From Luzula sylvatica (Eukaryota > Streptophyta > Magnoliopsida > Poales > Juncaceae): 64,000 nucleotides of DNA. Below the pieces are notes generated by a model that saw only the letters and a list, made by a program, of their open reading frames with translations, had not been told where the DNA came from and made no database searches. The stretch lies in assembly GCA_946800325.1 (NCBI GenBank), contig OX326959.1:41976551-42040550 (forward strand), given 5' to 3'. The position numbers and the translations under genes were made by a program. Below, in pieces: positions 9,855 through 20,336 of this stretch; the first letter of the stretch is position 1; the number at the start of each line of letters is the position of its first letter.

Positions 9855-10596
9855 ATGGTTGACGTGGGATTCGTTACTGGACAGACACGAAAACGTAAGT
9901 GTTTCTTCTCCATTTGTTTGTATTTTATAGGAATTAATGTTTTCTCGCTTACCCCCAAATCAAGACAGCAAATGGCTGGATTTGTTTTCAATTCGATTTT
10001 CTTTGGTATGTAGTTTCTTCTTAACTTGTTCTTGATCATAAGTATTGATTATGTTTGTGATTGATTGTAGTTTACAAGATTCCTATGAGCAAGAGTTTGC
10101 ACATGAATTCGATTATCCTAGTACAAGAATTTCTTCTCTCTTATCCCTGTTCGAATTGGATGAGAACGAGACAAAGTAGCAGAGAAGGATTTGCCCACTG
10201 TACAAGGTTATTTTCAATTTTATCTCTTTATAAATTAATCCAATCTATTTTGGTAATATTCGATCTAATTTATTTTCACAATAGGTGCATAGATTTGGTG
10301 AGTTCCTTCGAGAACAGCCTCGAAGAGGTCATTTCGGGGCAAAAGATTTCATCTCGATGCAACAGAGCTTTAGATCGCCACAAATTTCAAATCCGTGCAC
10401 TTCTTGGCAATAGGTTATTTTTTTAATCTTCTTCTCTTTTTCCTTTCTCTTCTTTTCTTGTATTGAAGAAGAGGATTTTGTGCTTTACATGTACATGATT
10501 TTTTGCTACTAAATTAGAGGGAATTTCTGTACATGTACATCATTGATTTCATTATGTTTTTTCAGGGTTATAATCAATAGTGGCCAATTCTCTTAA
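9855..10596 (+). CDS. Candidate four-exon small ORF, unknown; alternatively a decayed gene
   Basis: Exons 9855-9894, 10071-10206, 10285-10413 and 10566-10596 join through introns that all start GT and end AG (first donor GTAAGT, acceptors TTGTAG, ACAATAG and TTTTTTCAG). The joined frame has 111 codons then TAA and starts MVDVGFVTGQ. Intron 2 is 78 bp, in frame and stop-free, so it may also be retained. I recognise no domain, signal peptide or membrane segment. A second frame through the same exons is also protein-like (for example DSYEQEFAHEFDYPSTRISS) but is broken by TAG at 10177, 10411, 10578 and 10683, and ends at TAA 10698. Further exon-like blocks at 10796-10852 and from 10936 follow. 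The pattern fits a gene relic or a spliced non-coding RNA as well as a real small protein. Confidence in an expressed protein is low. Confidence 0.27.
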
Positions 10597-11035
10597 ACCA
10601 GTTCGAATCGAGACATTCGATTAAGCTCTCGAAGAATTTTACTCAAAAATCAGAAGGCAACGATCAGATTTTAAAGGAGGAATAGCGATGCAGAAACTAA
10701 GAAAAATCAAACTCAGTCAGGTCCAAAACAAAAGCAATTAAATAACTTCTTTATTTTCTACAAAATATTATTTAATTGTTTTCATATTGGTGCAGGAGAA
10801 TAGGGCACAGTTAATCAATTACAAACTCGATGACTTTCATAAAGTACAAGAGGTAAATTTCAGTCTTATTCCTTCCTAAATAATCCAATAAATTTTGTAA
10901 TTATTCAATATAATTTATTTCTCTCAAATGTGCAGCAATGAAAAAAAAAATGGATGATCGAATCGGGGCATCTCAATACAAGAAATTTCAGAGGGTGTCG
11001 AAAAAGAACCAACTTCACTCGATGAGCAGAGATGT
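10597..11035 (+). other. Downstream exon-like blocks of the candidate transcript
   Basis: A donor-like CAG|GTCC at 10720/10721, an acceptor TGCAG ending at 10795, a 57-bp block 10796-10852 closed by GAG|GTAAAT, and an acceptor TGCAG ending at 10935 suggest two more introns. Reading across 10620-10720 and 10796-10852 gives an open charged stretch (QRSDFKGGIAMQKLRKIKLS then NYKLDDFHKVQE) that ends at TGA 10939. It may be the end of a decayed coding sequence or part of a 3' UTR. Confidence 0.25.
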
Positions 11036-11190
11036 GTGTTTTTGTGTTATATGTATATATGTGAATGCGTATGTGTTCTTTGTTTGTTTGTTGGATGGTT
11101 TGTTTTGTGTTTGTGGGTCTTTGTATGTGTCTCTGTAAGAGTGTGTGTATGTGTGTGTGTGTGTAGTGTGTGTGTAGTCTGTCTGGCCCA
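11036..11190. repeat. TG-rich simple sequence
   Basis: Imperfect GTTTGT and TGTG runs, with a denser (TG)n core at about 11140-11175. It directly borders the GC-rich minisatellite. Confidence 0.85.
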
Positions 11191-11199
11191 AGTGGGACC

Positions 11200-12076
11200 A
11201 GGCAAGCCGGGTCCGGTCCAAGTGGGGCCGGGCCCGCGGTGAGGTGGTCGGTTCGGTCCGAGTGGGGCCGGGCCGTGCGGGCCCACGCGGGGCCTGGCCC
11301 GGGGGGGTTGAGCCCAGGCGGGGCCCGGCCCGGGGGTGGTCGGAGGGGGTTGGGCCCACGCGGGCCCGGCCCGGGTGGGAGGGGGTCGGGCCCATGCGGG
11401 GCCTAGCCCGGGGGGGGGAGGGGGTCGGGCCCACGCGGGGCCTGGCTCGGGGGGGAGGGGGTCGGGCCCATGCGGGGCCTGGCCCTGGGGGGAGGGGGTC
11501 GGGCCCATGCGGGGCCTGGCCCGGGGGGGAGCGGGTCGGGCCCACGCGGGGCCAGGCCCGGGGGGAGGGGGTCGGGCCCGGCCAGGGGGTAGGGGGTCGG
11601 GCCCACGCGGGCCCAGCCCGGGGGGAGGGGGGTCGGGCCCACGCGGGGCCCGGCCCGGTGGGGAGGGGGGTCGGGCCACGCGGGGTCCGGCCCGGGTGGG
11701 GGGGGGGGTCGGGCCATGCGGGGCCCGGCCCGGGTGGGGGGGGTCGGGCCATGCGGGGCCCGGCCCGGGTGGGGGGGGGGGTCGGGCCATGCGGGGCCCG
11801 GCCCGGGGGGGGGGGGTCGGGCCATGCGGGGCCCGGCCCGGGGGGGGGGGGGTCGGGCCATGCTGGGCCCGGCCCGGGTGGGGGGGGGGGTCGGGCCATG
11901 CGGGGCCCGTCCCGGGTGGGGCAGGGGGTCGGGCCCACACGGGGCCTGGCCCGGGTGGGGCGGGGGGTCGGGCCCACACGGGGCCTGGCCCGGGGGGGTG
12001 GGGGTCGGGTCCACGCGTAGCCTAGGCCGGGGGGGGATGTGGGCCGGCCTGGCCGGGTGGGGGGGGGGGGGGGGGA
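11200..12076. repeat. GC-rich minisatellite, unit about 37 bp
   Basis: GTCGGGCCC recurs at 11385, 11424, 11461, 11498, 11535 and 11571 and onwards, giving units of about 37 bp (some longer) built from GTCGGGCCCACGCGG, GGCCTGGCCCG and a variable G run. I estimate about 20 units. Units alternate CACGCGG and CATGCGG, a CpG transition. The tract ends in a run of 17 G at 12059-12075. Several frames are open on both strands (up to 320 codons minus, 258 plus) only because the repeat has almost no stop triplets; their Pro/Gly/Arg-rich products are not credible genes. The G-rich strand is the plus strand throughout, so G-quadruplexes are plausible. Confidence 0.92.
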
Positions 12077-14936
12077 GGTTATTTTGTAATATTATTAAAA
12101 TTGCAAATATTATTCAATGACCAACACTTTTGATATATTTTGTACGTCCAACACGACCAACAAAACCAATTTCTCTAAATCTAAGCATCAAATTGCAAAA
12201 TATATACGACATGATTTACCTAACCAATAAATTACAAAATTCAAATTTTTTTGATCTAATTCAATTGATCTAAAAAAATTAGTTATGTTGACTGCATTGG
12301 TCATTAAACCTAGCCAAAAATATTAATATTATGATTAAATTTTGAAACCAAAATTAATTAATCCATTACTGCTACTAGTACGATCTCAATAATAATTTTA
12401 TAATTACTTTTCTAATAAATAACTAGTTATACCGTGGTTTAATAATATTTTGCTCATTCAAGTAACAAGCGAAGGCCACAAATTTAGGATAAGATTTTCG
12501 TGAGGATGTGCGAAGACGAGTAAAATTTGCATTAATTAATTTTTTTTTTTTTGTCCATTCAATTTGATAATTAATTCAATTTTCAATGTAGCATATTATG
12601 AATTTTTCATGTGTTTTTGAAGTTTATATGATATGATTATAAGCAGCACTAAAATCATGAATGAAAATCAGTTTCTGAATTGCAAATCCCTGGAAATTGA
12701 TTAATTACATAAATTATCCCACAATTTTTTAGTTTCACGAATCAAAATTAATAAACAATTAATTAACTACTTAAATACCACATTATGTAAAAAATATACA
12801 AGTTTCAATATATTAAAATAAACTAAATGAGATATGTACCAATAAAAGATCAAGTTCGGCCGGTTCGAATGCCCTAGCGAGGCTGAAATCTTTAATCTCG
12901 AGAGATTTATTGCGGCTTCAACTCTCGGTGAAGGACCATGTGCGAAATCAAAGAGAGTTAGTTCCTTCTTTGCATAATTTCATGTTTAATTGTTAAAAAA
13001 TAAAAGATTCACAAATGCCCCTGCCAATGCTGACCGTAATATCATCTATTTTTCTTTTTTGGTATGTTCTGTACTAAATTGCAGTATCAACTTTTTTTTT
13101 ATTTGGGCTTAAAATTTGAATTATGATGTTTATATTTATATATATATTTTAATTTTAATTTGAACTACAATTTTATAATTGTAAAGAATATAATGCTTTT
13201 TGTTTAATAATTTATAAACGACAATGATTACCGATTAATAATTAAATCACTAAATCAAACCCATCGACTTGTTCGGTTAACGTGAATTACAGCGTTGGTC
13301 ACACAATAAAAAACCAAAAAAAGATTTATCTTGATTTGGACAAGAAAATTTAATTTCATGCACCCATTAAAAATGTTCATATCAATATCACTTTCATATT
13401 TTCATGTTAAAAATCACTTAACGATATTTAGATTTTCAGGTGTAAATATATATATTTCAATAATTCAATTCAAATTTGACATAATTTATATATTCACTTT
13501 GTAACAATGACTAGTTTCAAATATTATTTTGTTAACTATCTTAATGTCAATGTTATAAACTTTTAAATGTTGATAACATAACAAAGTTCTCAAATCCTTT
13601 TTCGTTTAAATGTTAACCGTGAGTAATTTTGATAAGAACTATATTTTGAGATGATAAATTTAATATTTGTCAGTTTAAAGGGTCAAATATGATATTTTGT
13701 CTTTTTGTAAAGACAAACAAGAAATTGCTCCTACATACGTGTCAGCTTTTAGTAATTTTCCCAACTTTATTAAAAAAATTAATAAGAATTAAAGCAAAAA
13801 TAAAATTAGATTAGAACAAATAATCAAATTAGGAAAATTATTGGATCATAAATTTAAATTTCTTAGTAATCATGACTCAGTTTTATCCGTAATATAATCT
13901 AAGAAAACCTACAAGATAATCCGCAAAATATGCTAAATTGAAAGTACAATGTTGAGAATCAAGAAAATTTGTTGCCAAATACACACTCAAATATTATTTG
14001 CATATTTAGTAAAAAAAAATGGATCCAATATCCAAAGGGGAAAAAAACACACAACATCTGACTCATTTACTATTTGTATAAAATGAAGGTTGTACGAGAA
14101 TGGTTTTCATACCACTAAATTATGGGTATTTTCACAATTTGATAGAAAAATATGGGTGACGATCATAAAATGTTACTTGTAAATGAAGCACAAAAGCTAG
14201 CTATTTGTTTTTAAATCGAAGAAACAAACTAACCTGAAATAGTATAACAGAAGTAGAAGTTAAAACAATCCCGAATTAGACTGTTAGATGCAAATATTTT
14301 CTCCTCTATTTACATGCAAAAAATACTATATTCACCCAAGTAAATCACTAATTCAGTAATTTTCTACCAAATAGTAATTTATGGAAAATTTTGAACATGG
14401 GCCCCACTCCATTTTTTCCATAAACAATTCTTCGGTGGTAAATTTGTGATTTACTTATCTAACTCTTTATCATTTTTGTATTTACACATGCAGTTGTGTT
14501 CTTTGATTTTTTGTGTTTGTCCCCAGAACCTTTAATTTTCAAAATATTGAGATCAAATTGTTAAATTTCTAGTTTGAAGGTATAACTTGTGGGTTTTTAT
14601 GATTTTGTTGTTGTTTTTTAGCCAATTAATTTTTATTGTATCTTTTTGTACTTCATCATTGATGAGATACATAGTTTTTGTTGGCACTTTGCACTCGTCT
14701 TTTTTTTTTTTTTTTATAATGTACTTTTCATTAGTCTTTCATTTAGGAAGTATGATTTTCTTGGGGTTTTCTTCAACGTGCTTTATTAATACTTTCATTA
14801 GTTGATATGCAAAATTGTTTTTAGTTTTTTTTTGTTCATATTAATTATTTGTGTTTTTATACATGTTCTGATGTTCATAAACATAAAAGTCATACAAAAA
14901 TAGAGTGTATATAAGCATGTAAATGGTGCCAATATT
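12077..14936. other. AT-rich intergenic stretch
   Basis: No gene supported. A 72-codon frame at 14587-14805 is a T-rich, Phe/Ile-rich low-complexity product. 12850-12960 is locally richer in GC but has no extended frame. Homopolymer A and T runs are frequent. Confidence 0.5.
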
Positions 14937-15090
14937 ATCCAAATCGAACCGAAACGTATTCGAAACATATCGGGATCCGAAAAATATCTAGATCCGGATA
15001 TTTTTATTCAGATCCGGATCCGGATATTATTGGATTCAAATATTTCTCGTATCTGAATTCATATATTTGGATCCGGATATGGACATTATA
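14937..15090. repeat. Degenerate GATCCGGATAT motif cluster
   Basis: Variants of ATCCGAA, GGATCCGAAAAATAT and GATCCGGATAT recur about seven times. Such motif clusters occur in plant transposon ends and dispersed repeats; I could not find terminal repeats that would define an element here. Confidence 0.45.
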
Positions 15091-15566
15091 TTGTCGTTTA
15101 TTTGTCTTATTTCATATTAGTTGGAAAAAATATAGACAATGTTTGATTTTTGAATGATTTAAAATCGCAATCATAGTTTTACGTTTAAATATAATTGTTT
15201 AGATTGTTCATGTCGTCAATTATTTATAAAAATATGAATATGAATCTGGTATGACTACTATCTGAACCAGATCCTAACCGTCTACACATCTAAGTATATA
15301 TCATTATTTTAATTATTTAAAAGCCATTAGGCCAGTGTATATTTTTATTTCATGTATTTATTCCATACAAGAGACATATAAAATAGACACAGCACAACTC
15401 AATTGGAGTAATATGTTTCTTTTGTTATTGTATTTATTTCATGTATATATGTATGCACTTGAAGATGTTTCTTTTGTTATAATTTTGGGTCATCTCGCAG
15501 CAATCAGTTTAGATATTGGGCCAGATTATGGTTCAATTTTATGAGTATAAGCTTCGGCCAGAGTTA
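15091..15566. other. AT-rich intergenic stretch
   Basis: No gene seen. A 69-codon frame at 15335-15544 is unsupported. This stretch forms the left flank of the Helitron insertion. Confidence 0.45.
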
Positions 15567-15602
15567 TCTATCTAATATATAATGCAAGGGGATTTGCTGC
15601 CT

Positions 15603-16532
15603 CCTGGTGCAGCCACGTCACCAGGGGCCTATTTGTAATTTTTTTTTTTTTTTTATATTTTGGTCCTTTTTTATTTACAAATTGATCCTTTTTTCGAAAA
15701 AAAATTACATTTTAGTCTTTTTTTTTTATATTTAGGTCCTTTATATTTGCATTTTGGCCCTTCGAAGTTTTGAAATTTACATTTTAGTCCAGGGGCCTCA
15801 AATTGGTCCTATTTTTTTAAAAAAATTATATTTTGGTCCTTTATATTTGCATTTTGGTCCTTCGAAGTTTTAAAATTTACATTTTGGTCCTTCATTATTT
15901 TTCTTGCCTGGTGCAACCACGTCACCAGGGGCCTATTTGTAAAAAAAATAATTTTTTTATATTTTGGTCCTTTTTTATTTACAAATTGGTCCTTTTTTCG
16001 AAAAAAAAATTACATTTTCGTCCTTTTGTTTTACATTTTGGTCCTTTATATTTGCATTTTGGTCCTTCGAAGTTTTGAAATTTACATTTTAGTCCAGGGG
16101 TCCCAAATTGGTCCTATTTTTTCAAAAAAAATTATATTTTGGTCCTTTATATTTGCATTTTGGTCCTTCGAAGTTTTAAAATTTACATTTTGGTCCTTTA
16201 TTATTTTTCTTGCCTGGTGCAGCCACGTCACCAGGGGCCTATTTGTAATTTTTTTTTTTTTTTACATTTGGGCCTTTTTTATTTACAAATTGGTCCTTTT
16301 TTCGAAAAAAAATTACATTTTGGTCCTTTTTTTTTACATTTTGGTTCTTTATATTTGCATTTTGGCCCTTCGAAGTTTTGAAATTTACATTTTAGTCCAA
16401 GGGCCTCAAATTGGTCCTATTTTTTTAAAAAAATATATTTTGGTCCTTTTTTCACATTTTGGTCCTTTATATTTGCATTTTGGTCCTTCGAAGTTTTAAA
16501 ATTTACATTTTGGTCCTTTATTATTTTTCTTG
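15603..16532. repeat. Three tandem copies of a 304-320 bp unit in the Helitron 5' region
   Basis: Units start with CCTGGTG and a CCACGTCACCAGGGGCC block at 15603, 15907 and 16213, and each ends TTATTTTTCTTG. Lengths are 304, 306 and about 320 bp. Within each unit, TTTGGTCCTTT-like motifs recur every 15-30 bp. Overlapping frames of 80-157 codons (for example 16026-16499) are shadows of this repeat, with Phe/Leu/Ile-rich products. Confidence 0.9.
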
Positions 16533-16578
16533 AAAAACTAAAATAAAATTATAATAAGTTGAACAATATTAATAAAAG

Positions 16579-16702
16579 AACATCTTGCAAATATTTAAAA
16601 ATAAAATATCACAAAACTATTAAAAAATACATAAAAATAAAACTAAAATAAAAAATAGATGTTTAAATAGATATTTTCTATGAATATATTTGCAAGATGT
16701 TT
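16579..16702. repeat. Inverted repeat within the Helitron
   Basis: CATCTTGCAAATATTT at about 16581-16596 pairs with ATATTTGCAAGATG at about 16686-16699, with some 90 bases between the arms. It could form a long-looped stem. Confidence 0.6.
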
Positions 16703-17498
16703 ATTTATTATCATTTAATGTTAGTTTTTTTTATGAATAAAGAATGTAATATTAAAATTATATAAACAAAATATGTAATAATTAAAATTTTTTTAAATCA
16801 CTACGTGTTAAGAAGTGTTTATGAATTTTCTTAAAATTAATAAAAAATAACAAAAATAAGTTTTAATTATTACATATGAGATTTGGAGGGTATTTTGGGA
16901 AAAAAAAATTAATATCATCCATAAGGAGTATTTTAAAATAAAAGTTTGGTAAAGAGTTTTTTTTTTTTGGAATTTACGAAAAGACAGAGAATTTTTTATA
17001 ATATCCAAAAAAAATTAGGGGGTTAAAAATATACCAAATCATGGATGTGCGAATAATCATGACATAATTTAAATTAAAGGTTCGAACGAAACGGTTAGCG
17101 ATGACATCGTCAAACTTTGTTGTTGGCTGACCACACAAAGGACGAAAAATATTTGTGCTAAATATGTAGCGAAATTAAGGATTTGTGAAATTAAAAACAC
17201 TATTTTTTTCAGCAATGTTTTCTGAACTATTATGTTCTTAATAAATTTCATGACGACTCATTCGTTTTTTTTCCTTATTTTACTTATGAAGTATAAAATA
17301 TAGATAATTTTTTTAGCAATAACCGTTTGAATTATTCAAGAAATCCGGCTCTTAAAATATTCAAATGATTTTTGCTACAAAATTTCACTCGCACACAACA
17401 CACTAAATTACACATATAATAATGATTACAAAAAGAAAGTCACATACACAAAATGAACAACAATTTTTTTCAACTACATTACTTATAAATCCGAACAG

Positions 17499-17528
17499 CC
17501 CCGCGCAATTGCGCGGGGGTAATGCTAG
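17499..17528 (+). other. Helitron 3' terminal hairpin and CTAG end
   Basis: CCCCGCGCAATTGCGCGGGG is a perfect palindrome with AATT at its centre; GTAATG separates it from CTAG. In Helitrons this hairpin acts as the replication/transfer stop signal. Confidence 0.88.
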
Positions 17529-17543
17529 TATGAATATAATTTT

Positions 17544-17978
17544 ATGATGGATCATATACCATTTACTAAGAAATGTAAAAATAAATTAAATATTTTTTTG
17601 CTCAAAAAGTTCAAGAAAGGATGCTATTTCAAATTTTTTTTGTCACATACACCAAATGACATTTTGTATAAAAATGAAGTATTTTTTTGGAATGGACATA
17701 TGGTATATTCTATTTTTATGGGGTTATATTGTTATAATTTATATTTAAGGAGAAGGTGGGATATTTTTGGATCTTGTAAAATTTATGCGAGTCATGTATT
17801 TGTGTCATTTCTTTCAAGATACTACTTAACTTCGTTGGATTACCGATTATATATAGTTTTTGAGATGATGGATAACACGTACAATATGTTTATTGTATTA
17901 ATATTATTTTACATGATATTTCTTGTTTTGCAGATGTATGTATGTATGTACAGGGGCGGATCCAGAACTAATACTTAG
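17544..17978 (+). CDS. 144-codon open frame of doubtful reality
   Basis: The frame runs from ATG 17544 into the hAT-like element at 17951, so its last nine codons come from the inserted element. The product is rich in Phe, Tyr, Leu and Ile and lacks a clear domain. A segment around FVSFLSRYYLTSLDYRLYIV is hydrophobic. An acceptor-like TTGTTTTGCAG lies at about 17923-17933. It may be chance in AT-rich DNA or a fragment of a broken gene. No family is recognised. Confidence 0.12.
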   Translation: MMDHIPFTKKCKNKLNIFLLKKFKKGCYFKFFLSHTPNDILYKNEVFFWNGHMVYSIFMGLYCYNLYLRRRWDIFGSCKIYASHVFVSFLSRYYLTSLDYRLYIVFEMMDNTYNMFIVLILFYMIFLVLQMYVCMYRGGSRTNT

Positions 17979-18255
17979 GGGGGGGGGGGGGGCCGAATTT
18001 TATAGGGGGGGCCGGATTAAAAAAAAATTCAAAATAAGTAGGTTGCGAGTTTCGAACTCAAGACCTCACACTTCTTAAATACATATTTTACCACTACACT
18101 ACTCTAATCTTTGTGAAATATAAACAAATTTGGTATAATTATTACTTTTGAAATCACGAAATCATCTTCTTTCTACGCTAATTTTTTCGTTTTCGATTTC
18201 ATGGGGGGGGGGGGGGGGGGGGGGTTTTCCGCTCGCCCCCCTGGATCCGCCATTG
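17951..18255. mobile_element. Small hAT-like non-autonomous element (MITE), 305 bp
   Basis: Ends are CAGGGGCGGATCCAG (17951-17965) and the inverted CTGGATCCGCCATTG (18241-18255), matching at 13 of 15 positions. The flanks carry an identical 8-bp sequence, TGTATGTA, at 17943-17950 and 18256-18263; 8-bp target duplications and CAGGG-type ends are hAT hallmarks. The flank is itself a TATG-type simple repeat, so the duplication is slightly weaker evidence than usual. The interior has a run of 15 G (17978-17992) and one of 22 G (18203-18224), and no transposase. Confidence 0.78.
18049..18101 (-). promoter_or_regulatory. Pol III-like A and B boxes inside the hAT-like element
   Basis: On the minus strand TAGTGTAGTGG (18101-18091) fits the A-box rule TRGYNNARNGG and GTTCGAAAC (18057-18049) fits the B-box rule GWTCRANNC, with 33 bases between them. 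This spacing matches tRNA-derived promoters. It may be a tRNA or SINE fragment carried by the element. No full tRNA cloverleaf is present. Confidence 0.45.
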
Positions 18256-18263
18256 TGTATGTA

Positions 18264-18264
<1 letters not shown>

Positions 18265-18319
<55 letters not shown>
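18265..18319. repeat. (TG)n-(TA)n microsatellite
   Basis: A TG run (about 18265-18278) passes directly into an uninterrupted TA run (about 18279-18319). The 64-codon frame across it is a Cys/Val/Tyr/Ile repeat shadow. Confidence 0.92.
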
Positions 18320-18321
<2 letters not shown>

Positions 18322-18884
18322 TAAGATTTCCATGTATCACATTTTTAACAGTGCATTATATTATATATCTCATCTATTTTGCAAAAAAAACATGTACTTT
18401 ATCCGGTCAGTTACTTTTGGACAACGTTTTCATGTGATTCATCCCTACCCGTTTTAATTGGTTCGGTGAAACCGGTAATCAATTAATAGTGATGCGATCG
18501 TAAAGTACACAAATAACATGTTTATTTAGATAATTGTGTCTAACTTTAGAGATATGACATAATAGTATATGCAAAAATATTGCTACCTGTAACCAATTAA
18601 TAGCTATGTATATAATATTTTATTATTTTATTATTTTATTAATATAAGATACGATACATTCATTATATATAATATTATATTATTTTATTAATATAATTAA
18701 TATATTTAATATTTTTATATTATATATTTGACATACAATATATTAAATGTTTGTTTTTACAAAAGTAAATTCATATTATATAAATGTTTATTATATTTAG
18801 TTATTTACGTATATGATTACTTATTTATTTCGATTTCAAATTTTTATTTTTATTTTTCAAGTACATTTATTTATACGTTAGTAA
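18320..18884. other. Very AT-rich intergenic stretch
   Basis: Long TATTTTATTA and ATATAAT tracts at 18600-18760. No gene seen. Confidence 0.5.
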
Positions 18885-19065
18885 TATCCGACAAGTATCC
18901 GGAAGTATCCGACAAGTATCCGAAAGTATCAGGAAAGTATCCGTTATTTTAAAATAAAATATTTAAATACGTTATTTTAAAATAAAATATTCAAATACGA
19001 TACGTAAAGTATCCGATACGTATCCGACAAATACCCGTATCCGATACGATACGATTTGATTTTTG
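18885..19065. repeat. TATCCGATACG motif cluster
   Basis: GTATCCGACAAGTATCCG-like motifs recur about ten times, interleaved with two copies of a TTATTTTAAAATAAAATATT palindromic block (about 18943 and 18972). Such subterminal motif arrays occur in plant DNA transposons, but no terminal repeats were identified. Confidence 0.6.
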
Positions 19066-20336
19066 GAGACCATGGTTGAGGTTATATATACAACATTTAT
19101 GCAATCAATTAATAACAAGAAATACAAAATATAATCATTCTAGGTATTATACTTCTTCTAAAAAATAAACAAAATATCATATTTATCCTTCATGAGAAAT
19201 TATTATGTTCCTAATGAGAATTTACTTATTGGGTGATTGGGTGGGATTAAAAAAAGGTGCATAAAGACAGGTAATTCATTCATCCTGAAGTTTGTAGAAC
19301 TTTTATTTTTGGCCAACATGTAAGTTCAATTCATAGAATCATATATTTGTTTATTAATATTATTTTATTTGTGTTTATGATTTTTGTAATTTTAAAGAAT
19401 TATTAGGGTTCGAGTAGGGGGACAATTCTTCCAGCAATATTTAGTGACGATTAAATTAAATGATGTTCATGCTGTTACCTTAATTTATTTTGCGATTTAA
19501 TACCAAAATTTAATTGATTTTACATTTAGTAATTATATTTTCCTTTTTTTTTTGTGGCCTTTTTAAGGTTGATTGGAAATCTTCAAATAAACAAACTCTT
19601 AGAAATTTGTTATTTTTTTCATAATTTTACAATTTTCAAATTATTGTAGGTTTTTACAACCTTTTAGTTTGTTACGTATTCACTACAATGATTGCATTAA
19701 TAGTTGGAAAAAGAAGTGGCTTATAATATATCATAGATCGTGAATGAATTGAATTTGAATTCAAATATTTGAATTCAAATTTGGAAGCTGGCCATCGACA
19801 CTTGTAGGGCGTATAATACATTATAGGGCCAGTCGTTGCCGATTCCAACGTGAGTTGGCTGATTTCAATTATGAGTCGATGATTCTACGAACTTTGATTC
19901 TTATCATTACTAACAGTGAAAATGCATTTTCATTTTCAATCTCCTCTAATATTTCAAATAGCATGTATTCACTCACTAATCCTACAAAATTACACATGCA
20001 TATCAACAAAAAACAACAATAGGAATTATTATTTTCGTTTTTTGTGTTTTTGCACTATCGAGTAGAGCTATATATAGAAGATACATGGCGATCAACAAAT
20101 ATGTATTCAAACAAAATGAATCAACAAGTCACACATAGTTTATTTTTCGTGTCATCCAAATTTCATTCTAAAAAGTGAAAAAAATGTAAAATTGTAAACC
20201 TTCTGAAGTTAGGGAGTTTTTATGATAGACTCATTTTTTCTTATCATAGATTCATTTTTCGTTTGATGGTTAAGATTTAAAGATTTATGTTGATCTAACG
20301 GTGTATATTAAATCTGGTTAATTGATTTTTTTTCAT
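19066..20336. other. AT-rich stretch up to the satellite edge
   Basis: No gene supported. It holds a perfect 30-base palindrome at 19752-19781. Near 20225-20265 a CTCATTTTT/TTCATTTTT pair flanks TTATCATAGA. The sequence just before the array shows no resemblance to the monomer. Confidence 0.5.
19752..19781. repeat. Perfect 30-base palindrome
   Basis: AATTTGAATTCAAAT followed directly by its reverse complement, centred between 19766 and 19767. It could extrude a cruciform or mark a small foldback. It contains two GAATTC sites. Confidence 0.85.

Larger units (their letters stand above)
15567..17528 (+). mobile_element. Non-autonomous Helitron
   Basis: The 3' end is diagnostic: a perfect 20-base palindrome (17499-17518), six bases, then CTAG (17525-17528) followed by host T. 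The 5' end is TCTATCTAATATATAATG at 15567 after host A, or the alternative TCTAATATAT at 15571, also after A. An A/T target, TC start, subterminal hairpin and CTRR end are the Helitron rules. There is no Rep/helicase frame, so it would depend on an autonomous partner. The 5' part holds a threefold tandem repeat (15603-16532) and the middle a long inverted repeat (16579-16702). The 5' boundary is less certain than the 3' one. Confidence 0.82.

Noticed and set aside
11015..12120. Long Pro/Gly/Arg-rich ORFs on both strands (up to 320 codons)
   Set aside because: They overlap in several frames and follow the 37-bp GC-rich minisatellite, which almost lacks stop triplets. No gene signals accompany them.
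15833..16499. Overlapping Phe/Leu/Ile-rich ORFs of 80-157 codons
   Set aside because: They are translations of the tripled TTTGGTCCTTT-rich Helitron repeat; similar peptides recur in each copy and in different frames.
18047..18101. A tRNA gene
   Set aside because: A and B boxes are present on the minus strand, but the flanking sequence does not form acceptor, anticodon and T arms.
18263..18457. 64-codon ORF starting MCVCVYIYIY
   Set aside because: Direct read-through of the TG/TA microsatellite.
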